Source of the DNA: Thalassovita litoralis | GTDB lineage: Bacteria > Pseudomonadota > Alphaproteobacteria > Rhodobacterales > Rhodobacteraceae | Length of the DNA stretch: 64,000 nucleotides | Direction: 5' to 3' | Assembly (NCBI RefSeq): GCF_900182725.1 | Contig: NZ_FXTO01000018.1 | Span: 1-64,000 of the forward strand | Notes under the pieces: model-generated | Told to the model about the DNA's origin: nothing | What the model saw: only the letters and a program-made list of their open reading frames with translations | Databases searched by the model: none | Shown: piece after piece, positions 7,632-15,682 of the stretch | How the letters are laid out: the number at the start of each line of letters is the position of its first letter | Numbering within the stretch: position 1 is the stretch's first letter | Program-made: the position numbers and the translations under genes

Positions 7632-8702
7632 ATGAACGTATTTATGAAATCTGCCGTCACCGGCCTGGCCATGCTGGCCATGTCCGCTGCTGCTGCGTCA
7701 GCGCAAATGGTGCTGCGCTATAACGAACCCGGCCCGAATCGTGGCACCCGTGCGCAGGCGTTGGAATATTACGCCCAGCAAGTCGAAGAGCTGTCGGGCG
7801 GTGAAATGAAATTCGACATCCATTGGGGCGGCGCGCTGCTGAAATGGAAAGGCGCACTGGAAGGGATCGGTGCCGGGACGGCTGACATGGGAACGCTGCT
7901 GGCCCCCTATGCGCCGAACCAGTTGAAGGCTACGTCGATTGCGGATTTGCCCGCTGGTGAAGCGGCTGATCCGTGGATCGGTATGCGCGCCATGTACGAG
8001 CTGCAAACCACCAACCCGCAGGTTCAGGAATCGCTGGCCGCACAAAATCTGGTTTATCTGTCGAACTTCCACACGACGGGTTTGCAACTGGAATGCACCA
8101 AGGGCCACAAAATCGAAAAGCTGGAAGACGTGAAAGGCGTGAAAATGCGCGCCGGTGGTATCTATACCAACGTCTTTGCCGAGGCTGGTGCCAGCATGGT
8201 TTCGATGACCTACGACAAGGTATACCAAGCCTATGACAGCGGTCTGATCCAGTGCGAAGCCGGGTATTTCTATACCATCCGCGCTTACAAGCTGTACGAA
8301 CTGATCGACAACGTAACCCGTGCGGATTACGGCCAGATCGGCGGTTTCCCGATCGTGATCAACAAAGACCTGTGGGAAATGATGAAGCCTGAACAGCAGG
8401 CCATCCTGCGCGAAGCCGGATCGAAGATGATCGACGAATTCGCCCGCCTGCAAATCGAAGAAATTGATCAGGTGGTTTCGGATCTGACCAGCGGCGCCTA
8501 TGGCCGTGTGATCCCGGTGACGAATATCGACCCGGAAGCCAAGAAAGAACTGATCGCGGCGGCGCAGCCGTTTGTTGAAAAATGGGTCAGCGAATTTACT
8601 GCTGACGGTTTCGACGGTCAGGGCATCTGGGCCGAATGGAACGGTTTGCTGGACAAATACACCAAAACCCGTGACGGCGAGGGCTACCCGTGGGCGCGCT
8701 AA
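7632..8702 (+). CDS. dctP: TRAP transporter solute-binding protein, DctP family
   Basis: A 356-residue periplasmic binding protein of the tripartite ATP-independent periplasmic family. Residues 1-24 form a Sec signal peptide (hydrophobic core, cleavage after AASA). The mature protein shows the DctP fold, with KMRAGGIYTNVFAEAGAS carrying the conserved Arg that normally salt-bridges a ligand carboxylate. A strong GGGAGGA ribosome site precedes the ATG by four bases. It is followed by a hairpin and then the two membrane subunits. Operator sharing with the CoA-ligase genes suggests it delivers the acid degraded by that pathway. Confidence 0.93.
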   Translation: MNVFMKSAVTGLAMLAMSAAAASAQMVLRYNEPGPNRGTRAQALEYYAQQVEELSGGEMKFDIHWGGALLKWKGALEGIGAGTADMGTLLAPYAPNQLKATSIADLPAGEAADPWIGMRAMYELQTTNPQVQESLAAQNLVYLSNFHTTGLQLECTKGHKIEKLEDVKGVKMRAGGIYTNVFAEAGASMVSMTYDKVYQAYDSGLIQCEAGYFYTIRAYKLYELIDNVTRADYGQIGGFPIVINKDLWEMMKPEQQAILREAGSKMIDEFARLQIEEIDQVVSDLTSGAYGRVIPVTNIDPEAKKELIAAAQPFVEKWVSEFTADGFDGQGIWAEWNGLLDKYTKTRDGEGYPWAR

Positions 8703-8713
8703 GCTCGGAAACC

Positions 8714-8737
8714 GGATCGGCCCAACAGGGCCGATCC
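8714..8737 (+). terminator. Intra-operon hairpin between dctP and dctQ
   Basis: GGATCGGCCC, loop AACA, GGGCCGATCC: a perfect 10-bp stem starting 11 bases after the dctP stop, without a T-run. It is probably a partial terminator or 3' stabiliser that keeps the binding protein in excess over the membrane subunits. It also argues against the upstream GTG start for dctQ. Confidence 0.55.
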
Positions 8738-8755
8738 CCCTATGCCGGGAAAGGC

Positions 8756-9238
8756 ATGTTGGGCCGGGTCGAAGCGGGGCTGACAGATTTTTCCGCCATC
8801 TGCATTCTGCTGATGTGCGCCTATGTCTGTAGTGGTGTGATTGCGCGAAACCTGTTTGGCAGCCAAATTCCGGACGAGGTCGTGATCATCAGTGAAATGA
8901 TGGTAGCCGCTGTTGTCTTGCCGCTGGGGTATTGCGCGGCAGAACGCAGTTTTGTTGCGGTCGAGGTGTTCAATGGCATGATCGGGCCGCGCATGGATGC
9001 GGTGCTGCATGTGTTGGCGGCTGTGATTGGGATCATGGCGATTTTGCCAATCACCTATGCCGGGTTTGAAAGCCTGATCAAAGCCGTTGAAAACGGTGAT
9101 TACAATTTCGGCACCCTGAACCTGCCGGAATGGCCGGGCTGGTTGGCGTTTTTTCTGGGCTATCTGATGTTCATGATCCGGCTTCTGGTGTTGTTGGTTA
9201 CTGACGCGGCGGCGGTTGCCCGCGCCGGGGGGAAATAA
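8756..9238 (+). CDS. dctQ: TRAP transporter small permease, DctQ family
   Basis: About 160 residues with four predicted membrane helices (beginning at FSAICILLMCAYVCSGVIA, MMVAAVVLPLGY, VLAAVIGIMAILPIT and WLAFFLGYLMFMIRLL), the normal DctQ topology. The conserved RNLF follows helix 1. The frame extends to a GTG at 8690 inside dctP, but that version would translate through the intergenic hairpin. The ATG at 8756 has GGGAAAGG upstream and leaves the usual short N-terminus. It is followed three bases later by dctM. DctQ is an accessory subunit that pairs with DctM. Confidence 0.88.
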   Translation: MLGRVEAGLTDFSAICILLMCAYVCSGVIARNLFGSQIPDEVVIISEMMVAAVVLPLGYCAAERSFVAVEVFNGMIGPRMDAVLHVLAAVIGIMAILPITYAGFESLIKAVENGDYNFGTLNLPEWPGWLAFFLGYLMFMIRLLVLLVTDAAAVARAGGK

Positions 9239-9241
9239 GGA

Positions 9242-10585
9242 ATGGATCCATCCACAATTGGCATGATCGGCTTCGTCGTGGCGCTGATCCTGCTGCTGTT
9301 CCGTGTACCGATTGGGTTCACGCTGACGGCAGTGGCATCGACCTGTGCGCTGGTCGCCTATAGCTGGCGGCCGGGATTTGATTTCAATCTGGTGCGCGGC
9401 TGGAAACCGGCGCTGGGGCTGATCGAATCCGCCGCGTTCGATTTCGTGCATTCATATTCGCTGAGCATGATCCCCATGTTCATTGCTGCCGGGCATATCG
9501 CCTATCACGCGCGGATCACGACGGATATTTACGATTCCGTCCGGGTGTTCCTGAGCAAAGTGCCCGGCGGTCTGGCGATTGCGTCGATCATTGGCTGCGG
9601 CGGGTTTTCGGCCATCACCGGATCGTCGGTGGCCTGTGCGTCCTCGATGGGGCGGATTTGTGTGCCGGAAATGCTGCGCTATAACTACAGCCCGCAACTG
9701 GCGACATCGGCGGTGGCTGCCGGGGGAACGATGGGATCGCTGATCCCGCCCTCCGTGCTGTTCATCGTGTACGGGATTTTCACGGAAACCTCGATCAGCC
9801 GGTTGTTTCTGGCGGGCGTGATTCCGGGCATCCTAAGCGTTCTGGGCTTTATCATCACGGTTGTGATCTGGGTGAAACTGCGCCCAGAAGTGGCCCCGAA
9901 AGCCGAAGGCAGCTTTAGCACCAGCGAAAAAATCGAGGCGATGGTCAAGGCTTGGCCCGCTGCGATGCTGATGTTCATCATCATCGGCGGGATCTATGGC
10001 GGCTTCTTTACCGCAACCGAGGCCGCTGCTGTCAGCTTGGCCTTTGTGTTGATCTTCGGCTTTGTCACGCGTCGCCTGAACTGGGCGAATGTGATGGAAT
10101 CGATGCGGGAAACCGCGCATTCCAGTGCGTCGCTGTTCTTTATCGCGGTGGGTGCCAAGATTTTCGTGGCCTTCGTGTCGCTGACCGGCGTGACACATGT
10201 TCTGGTGGACATGGTTTCAAATGCCGGACTGCCGAACTGGGCGGTGCTGCTGTGTCTGGTGGCGATGTATCTGGTGATGGGCATGTTCCTTGATCCGCTG
10301 GGAACGATGTTGCTGACACTGCCCTTCGTGGTGCCGCTGATCGAAGGCATGGGCTATGATCTGATCTGGTTTGGTGTGATCGTGATCAAGCTGCTGGAAA
10401 TCGGTCTGGTGACGCCGCCGGTGGGGCTGAATGTGTTTGTGATCAGTTCCGTGGTGGGGCGTGAAATTCAGGTGACAACCATCTTCTTTGGGGTGGTGCG
10501 GTTCTTGGTGTTGGATGTGGTCGTGCTGTTGCTGCTGCTGTTCATCCCGGCCCTGTCGCTGTTCCTGCCGAACACGATGTTCTGA
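9242..10585 (+). CDS. dctM: TRAP transporter large permease, DctM family
   Basis: A 447-residue, roughly twelve-helix membrane protein that catalyses sodium- or proton-coupled uptake of the ligand delivered by DctP. The DctM signature regions are clear: GGFSAITGSSVACASSMG and GGTMGSLIPPSVLFIVYG in the first half, and LDPLGTMLLTLPFVVPL with KLLEIGLVTPPVGLNVFV in the second. It is the last gene of the dctPQM operon and is followed 19 bases later by a strong bidirectional terminator. The length is typical of the family. Confidence 0.93.
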   Translation: MDPSTIGMIGFVVALILLLFRVPIGFTLTAVASTCALVAYSWRPGFDFNLVRGWKPALGLIESAAFDFVHSYSLSMIPMFIAAGHIAYHARITTDIYDSVRVFLSKVPGGLAIASIIGCGGFSAITGSSVACASSMGRICVPEMLRYNYSPQLATSAVAAGGTMGSLIPPSVLFIVYGIFTETSISRLFLAGVIPGILSVLGFIITVVIWVKLRPEVAPKAEGSFSTSEKIEAMVKAWPAAMLMFIIIGGIYGGFFTATEAAAVSLAFVLIFGFVTRRLNWANVMESMRETAHSSASLFFIAVGAKIFVAFVSLTGVTHVLVDMVSNAGLPNWAVLLCLVAMYLVMGMFLDPLGTMLLTLPFVVPLIEGMGYDLIWFGVIVIKLLEIGLVTPPVGLNVFVISSVVGREIQVTTIFFGVVRFLVLDVVVLLLLLFIPALSLFLPNTMF

Positions 10586-10604
10586 CCGAACGGTTTTGAA
10601 ACAG

Positions 10605-10635
10605 AAAAGGCCCCGGACATGTCCGGGGCCTTTTT
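10605..10635. terminator. Strong bidirectional intrinsic terminator
   Basis: A perfect 30-base palindrome (AAAAGGCCCCGGACA and its complement) with A-run and T-run flanks, between dctM (plus) and marR (minus). It can end transcription from both sides. Confidence 0.92.
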
Positions 10636-10656
10636 CGTTGTGGGTCCGTATGGCGG

Positions 10657-11139
10657 TTATTTCTTGTCACGCGGCGGCAAGACGATTTCGGGATCGTCTT
10701 TCAATGCTTCCAACAGGTTTTTGCGGATCTTGTGCATCATATCCAAAAGCTGGTCGACCTCGTCCGAGGACAGGCCCGCCATGGATGCCAGGTTCACGGC
10801 ATTCCCGGAATCTTGCAGGGCATGTTTTTTTTCTGCGGCAGCAGGCAACAGCCAGATACGATTGGATCGCCGGTCGCGGGTATCGGGTTTTCGGATAACC
10901 CAGTTGGCCGCTTCCAGACGGTCGATCAAGCCACTGACCGCGACCGTGCCAATGCCCAGATAACGCGCCAGTTCGACTTGGGTCAGCCCATCTTCGCGGA
11001 ACAGATAGTTCAGCGCATAAACCTGTGCTGCGGTCAAACCGTGTTCGGCCAGTTTCTGATCGAAGTAGCGGCTGCGTAGCCGTGCAACATGCTGAAAGAC
11101 CAGCCCGACCCGTTTTTCTATTTTATCGTGATCCGTCAT
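10657..11139 (-). CDS. MarR-family transcriptional regulator
   Basis: A 160-residue winged-helix regulator. LRSRYFDQKLAEHGLTAAQVYALNYLF gives the dimerisation helices. GLTQVELARYLGIGTVAVSGLIDRLEAANWV gives the helix-turn-helix, and RDRRSNRIWLL forms the wing. It lies between the TRAP operon and an unassigned permease gene. The locus shows four related palindromic sites: before the CoA-ligase/SDR operons, before dctP, about 145 bases before this gene, and at the permease start. The best model is a repressor released by a CoA thioester or the free acid, as known for several MarR regulators beside CoA ligases. Confidence 0.9.
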   Translation of the reverse strand: MTDHDKIEKRVGLVFQHVARLRSRYFDQKLAEHGLTAAQVYALNYLFREDGLTQVELARYLGIGTVAVSGLIDRLEAANWVIRKPDTRDRRSNRIWLLPAAAEKKHALQDSGNAVNLASMAGLSSDEVDQLLDMMHKIRKNLLEALKDDPEIVLPPRDKK

Positions 11140-11283
11140 ACCTGTTGGTTTCCAATTGAAGTTGACGGCTTATCCGCAAAAAACTGCATTGTGGCAATAA
11201 AAACAGGCCCGAAGGCGGCTGTTCATCCGCTGGTGCAGCAATTTGGCGCGGGGCCTGTCCAAACTGTAGGGGGGGCAATGGTA

Positions 11284-11301
11284 GTTCACAAGCGAATTAT
11301 T
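11284..11301. promoter_or_regulatory. Predicted MarR operator upstream of marR
   Basis: GTTCACAAGCGAATTATT differs from the site at 4477-4494 in one base, and from the palindromic core GTTCGCAAGCGAAC in two. It lies about 145 bases upstream of the marR start and touches the stop codon of the permease gene, consistent with autoregulation. Confidence 0.5.
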
Positions 11302-12665
11302 CAGGCGATTACAAGCAGGACCACAGTCAGGATGGCGCCGCACAGAATACTGTACAGGCCATTCCAGATAAACCCGATCCGGGCCGCTTCCTGATTGATG
11401 ATGCGCCCGGCAATACGAACCGCAGCCGAAAAGGGTGAATACCCCACAACAACCGTCCAAGCGCCCACAGCCAATACGCCAACCGTGATTGGGGCAATGG
11501 CCAGATTTTCCAGACGGGGCAGTACCTCGCAGGCGACAGATACGGAGATGATGGGGTTAATCCCGATGCCAGAACACAGCGCAATCAGCCAGAAGGTCAG
11601 CACCAGCACCCAGCCTGCGGACAAGCCAGAGGATTGAATGACGTCGCCCAGATAATCCGTGTCGATCATTGGGCCGATCAAAGCGCCCAAAAAGGCCGAA
11701 CTGGCGAAAATTGCGATTTCAGATCGCATAACGGGCATCGCGGGCAGAATATCATGGATCAGGCGATGCTTCGCGGCGGTTAGCGGCTGCGCATCCCAGT
11801 TCTGGACCGCAACCCACCCCAATGACAAAAGCGGCAGGGCCACCAGCAAGGATGCGATCATGCTAAGCGACAACAGTTGGGATAACCCCCATGCGGTCGC
11901 GGGGATCATCAGGACGATCCCAACCAATGGGACCAGAACCAGCAGAGATTCCCCTTTTTTCAGTGTGTTTTGCCCACCACGGGGAAAGGTGAACCGATCC
12001 ACCAGCCAACCCGTCGTCAAAAAAGCCAGCCCCAGTGGAACGCTATAGGGCAAGAGCGTGAACCAACTGACCTCTGGAATCGAGGCATGAATGATTGCCA
12101 GTGTCACTGTCAGCGGCGACCAAAGGGGGATCGAACAGAAACCCCGAAGGATTGCCAATATCATGCGTTTCAGGCGGATGTCGCTGATGCGTGGTTCTGT
12201 CTGGTGGCGGGCTGCATCTACGCCGGATTTCACCATTGTTCCCAATAATGTCAGCGTTCCCATATTCAGAAGAACGCCAAAAACGGCAGCCCCATACGAT
12301 AACACCGTATAGCGACGTCCCGGCGGTTGGTTCACCAGCGCATTGCCGCTGCGCTGCACCAGCGGAGAGGAGGCAGCCGCCGCCTGAAGAAAGCTCAGGA
12401 CAGAAACGAAGAAGGTCAAAAACGCCGCCCGTTCCATTGCGCGCAGCAGAAGGTCCGTGCGCAGAATATCAAGCGCCCAGAATGCGACAGGCACAATCAG
12501 GCAAAGCGCAAACAAAATGCGGCCAACACGGGCCAGTCGGGGAAATTCCATGAACAGGAAACTGGTCAATCCGACGGCACCCAGAATGGCGGCGGTAACT
12601 CCGCCATTGAACAAGGCCCAGATGGCGGCCCCGCTGGTCAGAACGAGCAGCAGCGATGAGATCAT
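11301..12665 (-). CDS. Polytopic membrane protein of unknown function, probable permease
   Basis: About 454 residues with ten or more hydrophobic helices and short polar loops. Re-entrant-looking glycine/proline segments (GVLLNMGTLTLLGTMV, CSIPLWSPLTVTLAIIH, CSGIGINPIISVSVACEVLP) suggest an ion-transporter-superfamily carrier. I do not recognise a specific family. The frame opens at an ATG at 12734, but there the perfect MarR-like palindrome (12744-12757) would occupy the ribosome-site position. The ATG at 12665 has AGGACAATC just upstream and leads straight into the first helix, so it is preferred. The position between marR and an operator suggests co-regulation with the catabolic genes, perhaps as a second uptake or efflux system. 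Confidence 0.72.
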   Translation of the reverse strand: MISSLLLVLTSGAAIWALFNGGVTAAILGAVGLTSFLFMEFPRLARVGRILFALCLIVPVAFWALDILRTDLLLRAMERAAFLTFFVSVLSFLQAAAASSPLVQRSGNALVNQPPGRRYTVLSYGAAVFGVLLNMGTLTLLGTMVKSGVDAARHQTEPRISDIRLKRMILAILRGFCSIPLWSPLTVTLAIIHASIPEVSWFTLLPYSVPLGLAFLTTGWLVDRFTFPRGGQNTLKKGESLLVLVPLVGIVLMIPATAWGLSQLLSLSMIASLLVALPLLSLGWVAVQNWDAQPLTAAKHRLIHDILPAMPVMRSEIAIFASSAFLGALIGPMIDTDYLGDVIQSSGLSAGWVLVLTFWLIALCSGIGINPIISVSVACEVLPRLENLAIAPITVGVLAVGAWTVVVGYSPFSAAVRIAGRIINQEAARIGFIWNGLYSILCGAILTVVLLVIA

Positions 12666-12743
12666 GATTGTCCTGTCCGAATTTTGTTTGCGCCCCGACA
12701 TGCCGAGTACGGCCTTGATTTGATTTAAGTACATTCTGAATTC

Positions 12744-12757
12744 GTTCGCAAGCGAAC
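12744..12757. promoter_or_regulatory. Perfect palindromic MarR-like operator at the permease promoter
   Basis: GTTCGC AA GCGAAC is a 6-2-6 palindrome and the clearest member of the four-site family. It is about 80 bases upstream of the preferred permease start. Confidence 0.55.
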
Positions 12758-13291
12758 TAGATCAGAAAAACATGTGTCAGCGAATCACCTCATGGACACG
12801 ATTGGGGGTGATTTCGGAACAATCCGTGAGTTTTCAACGAATTGTCTGACGACATTTTGCAACTAATGATAGAAAATTTAAATTTAGAGGGCTGCGTCAG
12901 ATTTCGACCAGAAGGCCGACACACCCTCGACAACAACCTGCCTCATTCTCGCCTTAATTGGGCTGATTTGCGGGAATGTCGCCTCTTTCTTGCCCGGTTT
13001 GCCCGAAATTGTTCGTTAAGTTTCGGGCAAAAAGGCGGCGCAGTACTGGCGTATTGTTTTCGCAAAGCCCAAGATATCCGCTCAAAACACATCTTTGTTT
13101 CCGAATTGATGTATAAAATACGCGAAGTGCGGGGTGTCTGCCAAATGTGCGATGTCACCGTTGGATGTGTGGTTCGGCTATTCCGTTACAGGTTGAGTGA
13201 CGTTGCGGAAAGACGCGAGCAGGCCCATCTTGATTGCCGAAATCCGGGCAAAATTGGGCGTCGTGCGGCGGTTGCATTTTCATTGTATCAA

Positions 13292-13321
13292 TTGACGGAT
13301 AATTGCTCAATTTCGTAAAAA
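13292..13321 (+). promoter_or_regulatory. Predicted sigma-70-type promoter for the priming transferase
   Basis: TTGACG (13292-13297), 18-base spacer, TAAAAA (13316-13321), in an AT-rich stretch. Transcription would begin near 13328 and give a leader of about 230 nt. The -10 is a weak match. Confidence 0.4.
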
Positions 13322-13327
13322 TGAACG

Positions 13328-13557
13328 CAAGAGATAGATAAATCTCTTTCAACTGCTGACGGTTAGCTGGGTGGGACCGCGCCAAGGCAGGCGGCATCAG
13401 AAGGTGCCTTAAGAGTTTCGCAAGCGCAGCTGCCGCGCTTGTGGATTTACCAAAGACCGAGTGGCTGTAGCCATCAGGGGCAACCTTGATGGATCGGGTG
13501 GATAGTGCCGGGCGTCCGGTGAAGACGAGTGAAGCGAAAACCTGGGGAAGGTGAGCC
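13328..13557 (+). promoter_or_regulatory. Hairpin-rich 5' leader of the sugar transferase gene, candidate structured RNA
   Basis: Successive stems are visible: AGAGAT/ATCTCT (13330-13347), GGCATC-AGAA-GGTGCC (13393-13408), CGCAAGCGC/GCGCTTGTG with a 7-nt loop and one G-U pair (13419-13443), and a CATCA/TGATG stem near 13470-13489. I could not match it to a known riboswitch class, including the c-di-GMP aptamer, which would suit exopolysaccharide control. Confidence 0.35.
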
Positions 13558-14268
13558 GTGAATATCCAAATCGAAACAGCATTTGATACCCCTCATGCGG
13601 CAATTGCCGCGCCGCAGGCTTCTGTCCGTACCAATCCGCGCCCCGTACAGTCGACTGGATTCGGCATGTACCGCGCTCGTGGCAAACGGACGCTGGATAT
13701 TCTGTTTGTCCTTATGATGGCCGGTCCTGTGTTGCTGGTGACAGCAGTGCTGAGCCTGTTGGTGATGACCGATGGTAAATCGCCGTTTTACAGCCAAAGC
13801 CGCGTTGGCCTGAACGGGCGCGTGTTCCGTATGTGGAAACTGCGCAGCATGGTTCCCAATGCGGATAAGGTTCTGAATGAATATCTGGATCATAATCCCG
13901 CCGCCAAGGCCGAGTGGGATCGCGATCAGAAGCTAAAGAACGATCCGCGCATCACCAAAGTCGGGCGCTTTATCCGTGCTACGTCTTTGGATGAACTGCC
14001 GCAGCTTCTGAACGTGCTGACCGGGGATATGTCGCTGGTGGGGCCGCGTCCGATCATGTGTTCGCAGCGCGCAATCTATCCGGGGACCGAATATTACGCC
14101 ATGCGTCCCGGCATCACCGGATATTGGCAGATTTCCGAGCGGAACGAGACCAGCTTTCGCCAACGGGCCAGCTATGACGCGGATTACTTTGCCGATCTGT
14201 CGTTCAAAACCGATCTGGCAATCGTGGTTAAAACCTTTGGGGTGGTGGTGAAAGCGACGGGACACTAA
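13558..14268 (+). CDS. Priming sugar-phosphate transferase, ExoY/WcaJ-type
   Basis: A 236-residue bacterial sugar transferase that moves a sugar-1-phosphate from a nucleotide sugar to undecaprenyl phosphate, starting repeat-unit assembly at the inner membrane. There is one hydrophobic segment ([22 protein letters not shown], about residues 45-66). The catalytic domain follows with [45 protein letters not shown] and [14 protein letters not shown]. The length is that of short ExoY-like enzymes rather than long WbaP types. It starts at a GTG preceded by GGGGAAGGTGAG. First gene of the glycan locus, with a long structured leader. The sugar is not predictable. Confidence 0.92.
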   Translation: MNIQIETAFDTPHAAIAAPQASVRTNPRPVQSTGFGMYRARGKRTLDILFVLMMAGPVLLVTAVLSLLVMTDGKSPFYSQSRVGLNGRVFRMWKLRSMVPNADKVLNEYLDHNPAAKAEWDRDQKLKNDPRITKVGRFIRATSLDELPQLLNVLTGDMSLVGPRPIMCSQRAIYPGTEYYAMRPGITGYWQISERNETSFRQRASYDADYFADLSFKTDLAIVVKTFGVVVKATGH

Positions 14269-14274
14269 GGGGAA

Positions 14275-14293
14275 CGGGGCCACTGTGGCCCCG
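14275..14293. terminator. Terminator between convergent genes
   Basis: CGGGGCCA/CTG/TGGCCCCG, an 8-bp stem with a three-base loop, between the sugar transferase stop and the stop of the convergent GT4 gene. No long T-run. Confidence 0.6.
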
Positions 14294-14294
14294 G

Positions 14295-15491
14295 TTATTC
14301 CGCGCGTTTAGCGATATCCTCCATGATCAGGTCCGCCGTGGTTTTGGCCCAGGCGGGCCAATTCAGTTTTTGTTCGTAAACTTGTCGGGTGGTACGGCGC
14401 AGGGTGTCGTATTGGTTCGGGTTGGCCAGATAGGATCGGATCTGGGCCGCATAATCCGATGGCGTGGCGTTCAGATCCAGCGCGTGACCGTTTTCACAAT
14501 CAAATACCGGCACCCCCCCTGCATTCAGGCACAGCGATGGCAGGCCAAAAGCCGATGCCTCGCAGAAGGCAAAGCCATACGATTCAAAAGATGGCATCAT
14601 GATGAAATGGGCCTGCTGGAACTGTTGTTGAAACAGCGCCAGTTCCTTGGGGATTGCCTTGTTCAAGGAAGGGTGGACCGTCAGCGCATGATCCGGCAGC
14701 CCGGTATCGGGGGGCGTGCAGCCCACGACGGTTAGCCGTGCATCCACGCCCTGTCTGCGCAGGGTAGCGACAGTTTGCGCCGTCAGTGGCCCGCCTTTGG
14801 CATACCAATCACGCCCGACGAATAGCAGCCGCACGGGGGCATCCGCTGACAGGGTTGGGGGTGGAAAATCCATATCGGGCGCGGGGATGTTCGCGCCCCA
14901 GGGTACGACATGCGATTTTTCCGGGTCCAGCCCATAGGTGCTGTCTGCGCGATTCTTTAGCCAGCGTGACGGCCACAGCAACAGATCGGCCGAGGCGAAG
15001 GTTTGGGTTTCCGCCTTCAGGATCAGGGGATCGAAGCGGCGTGACAGCTTCATGTACGATCCAAAAGACCGCCCGATTACTGACTGTCTGTAAGTGGTGG
15101 GCGTGGCGTCAGCGGTATAGACCACCGTCATCGGATAGGGCGGGCGCACCCGGAACAGCGATTGAAAGCTATAGGCGCAGAACAGCGCGTCATATTGGCC
15201 TTCGGCCAGTTGCTTTTCCACGACGCGACGAATGAAGCCGGACAGGATCAGATGCGCCCGCCAGCGGGTGCGCAGGTTCAGGGCATCCGACAGCCGATAG
15301 ATCAGCCGATGCACGGGTTCCGCCAGCCCCCACGACTGGCTGATAATGTCGATGTTGGGGAACTCCCCCTTTAACGCGGTGTAAATGCGGCTGTTGCCGC
15401 CAGAATAGGGCAACGTGTCCAGCGGGGACACATCGCACAAATAGGCGATTCTAACGTCGGAACGGTTCTTTGGGGTCTTGCGGGGTGTCAT
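14295..15491 (-). CDS. Glycosyltransferase, GT4-type
   Basis: A 398-residue GT-B enzyme. RIAYLCDVSPLDTLPYSGGNSRIYTAL shows the N-terminal acceptor domain with its glycine-rich loop. VRLLFVGRDWYAKGG opens the donor domain, and MMPSFESYGFAFCEASAFGLP carries the E-x7-E signature. Such enzymes add a sugar from a nucleotide donor to a lipid-linked intermediate on the cytoplasmic face. It is monocistronic and convergent with the priming transferase. A 191-base interval separates its start from the polymerase gene on the other strand. Start at ATG 15491, weak ribosome site; an internal start near residue 12 is possible. Confidence 0.85.
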   Translation of the reverse strand: MTPRKTPKNRSDVRIAYLCDVSPLDTLPYSGGNSRIYTALKGEFPNIDIISQSWGLAEPVHRLIYRLSDALNLRTRWRAHLILSGFIRRVVEKQLAEGQYDALFCAYSFQSLFRVRPPYPMTVVYTADATPTTYRQSVIGRSFGSYMKLSRRFDPLILKAETQTFASADLLLWPSRWLKNRADSTYGLDPEKSHVVPWGANIPAPDMDFPPPTLSADAPVRLLFVGRDWYAKGGPLTAQTVATLRRQGVDARLTVVGCTPPDTGLPDHALTVHPSLNKAIPKELALFQQQFQQAHFIMMPSFESYGFAFCEASAFGLPSLCLNAGGVPVFDCENGHALDLNATPSDYAAQIRSYLANPNQYDTLRRTTRQVYEQKLNWPAWAKTTADLIMEDIAKRAE

Positions 15492-15682
15492 CTCGAAATG
15501 GGGTTGGTCTGAGTAAATTGCATTGGGTTCTTAATCTATACCCCGAAAATCCGTTAATAGTTGACCGAGGGGAACCCCATCTGGACATTTTTTTGCCTTA
15601 TGCTTGGTGTATCCGGTGAAAGTAGCAGAAATTTGGCAAGACGTGGCCAATCAACCACGCAGAATGTACATACAGGCAAAAC

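Larger units (their letters stand above)
12735..13557. other. Long noncoding interval between catabolic and exopolysaccharide regions
   Basis: 823 bases that are more AT-rich than their surroundings. I see no credible gene: the longest frame (from a TTG at 12842, 158 codons) has no ribosome site, many Cys and Arg residues and no recognisable fold. The interval holds the perfect MarR-like palindrome 12744-12757, an inverted repeat TGCCCGAAA/TTTCGGGCA (13000-13008 and 13021-13029), a predicted promoter (13292-13321) and a hairpin-rich leader (13328-13557). Confidence 0.6.

Noticed and set aside
12842-13318. 158-codon frame from a TTG in the AT-rich interval
   Set aside because: No ribosome site, rare start, Cys/Arg-rich composition unlike neighbours and no recognisable fold.
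13328-13557. Possible cyclic-di-GMP (GEMM) riboswitch before the sugar transferase
   Set aside because: I could not find the conserved core sequences of the aptamer; only the presence of stems is supported.
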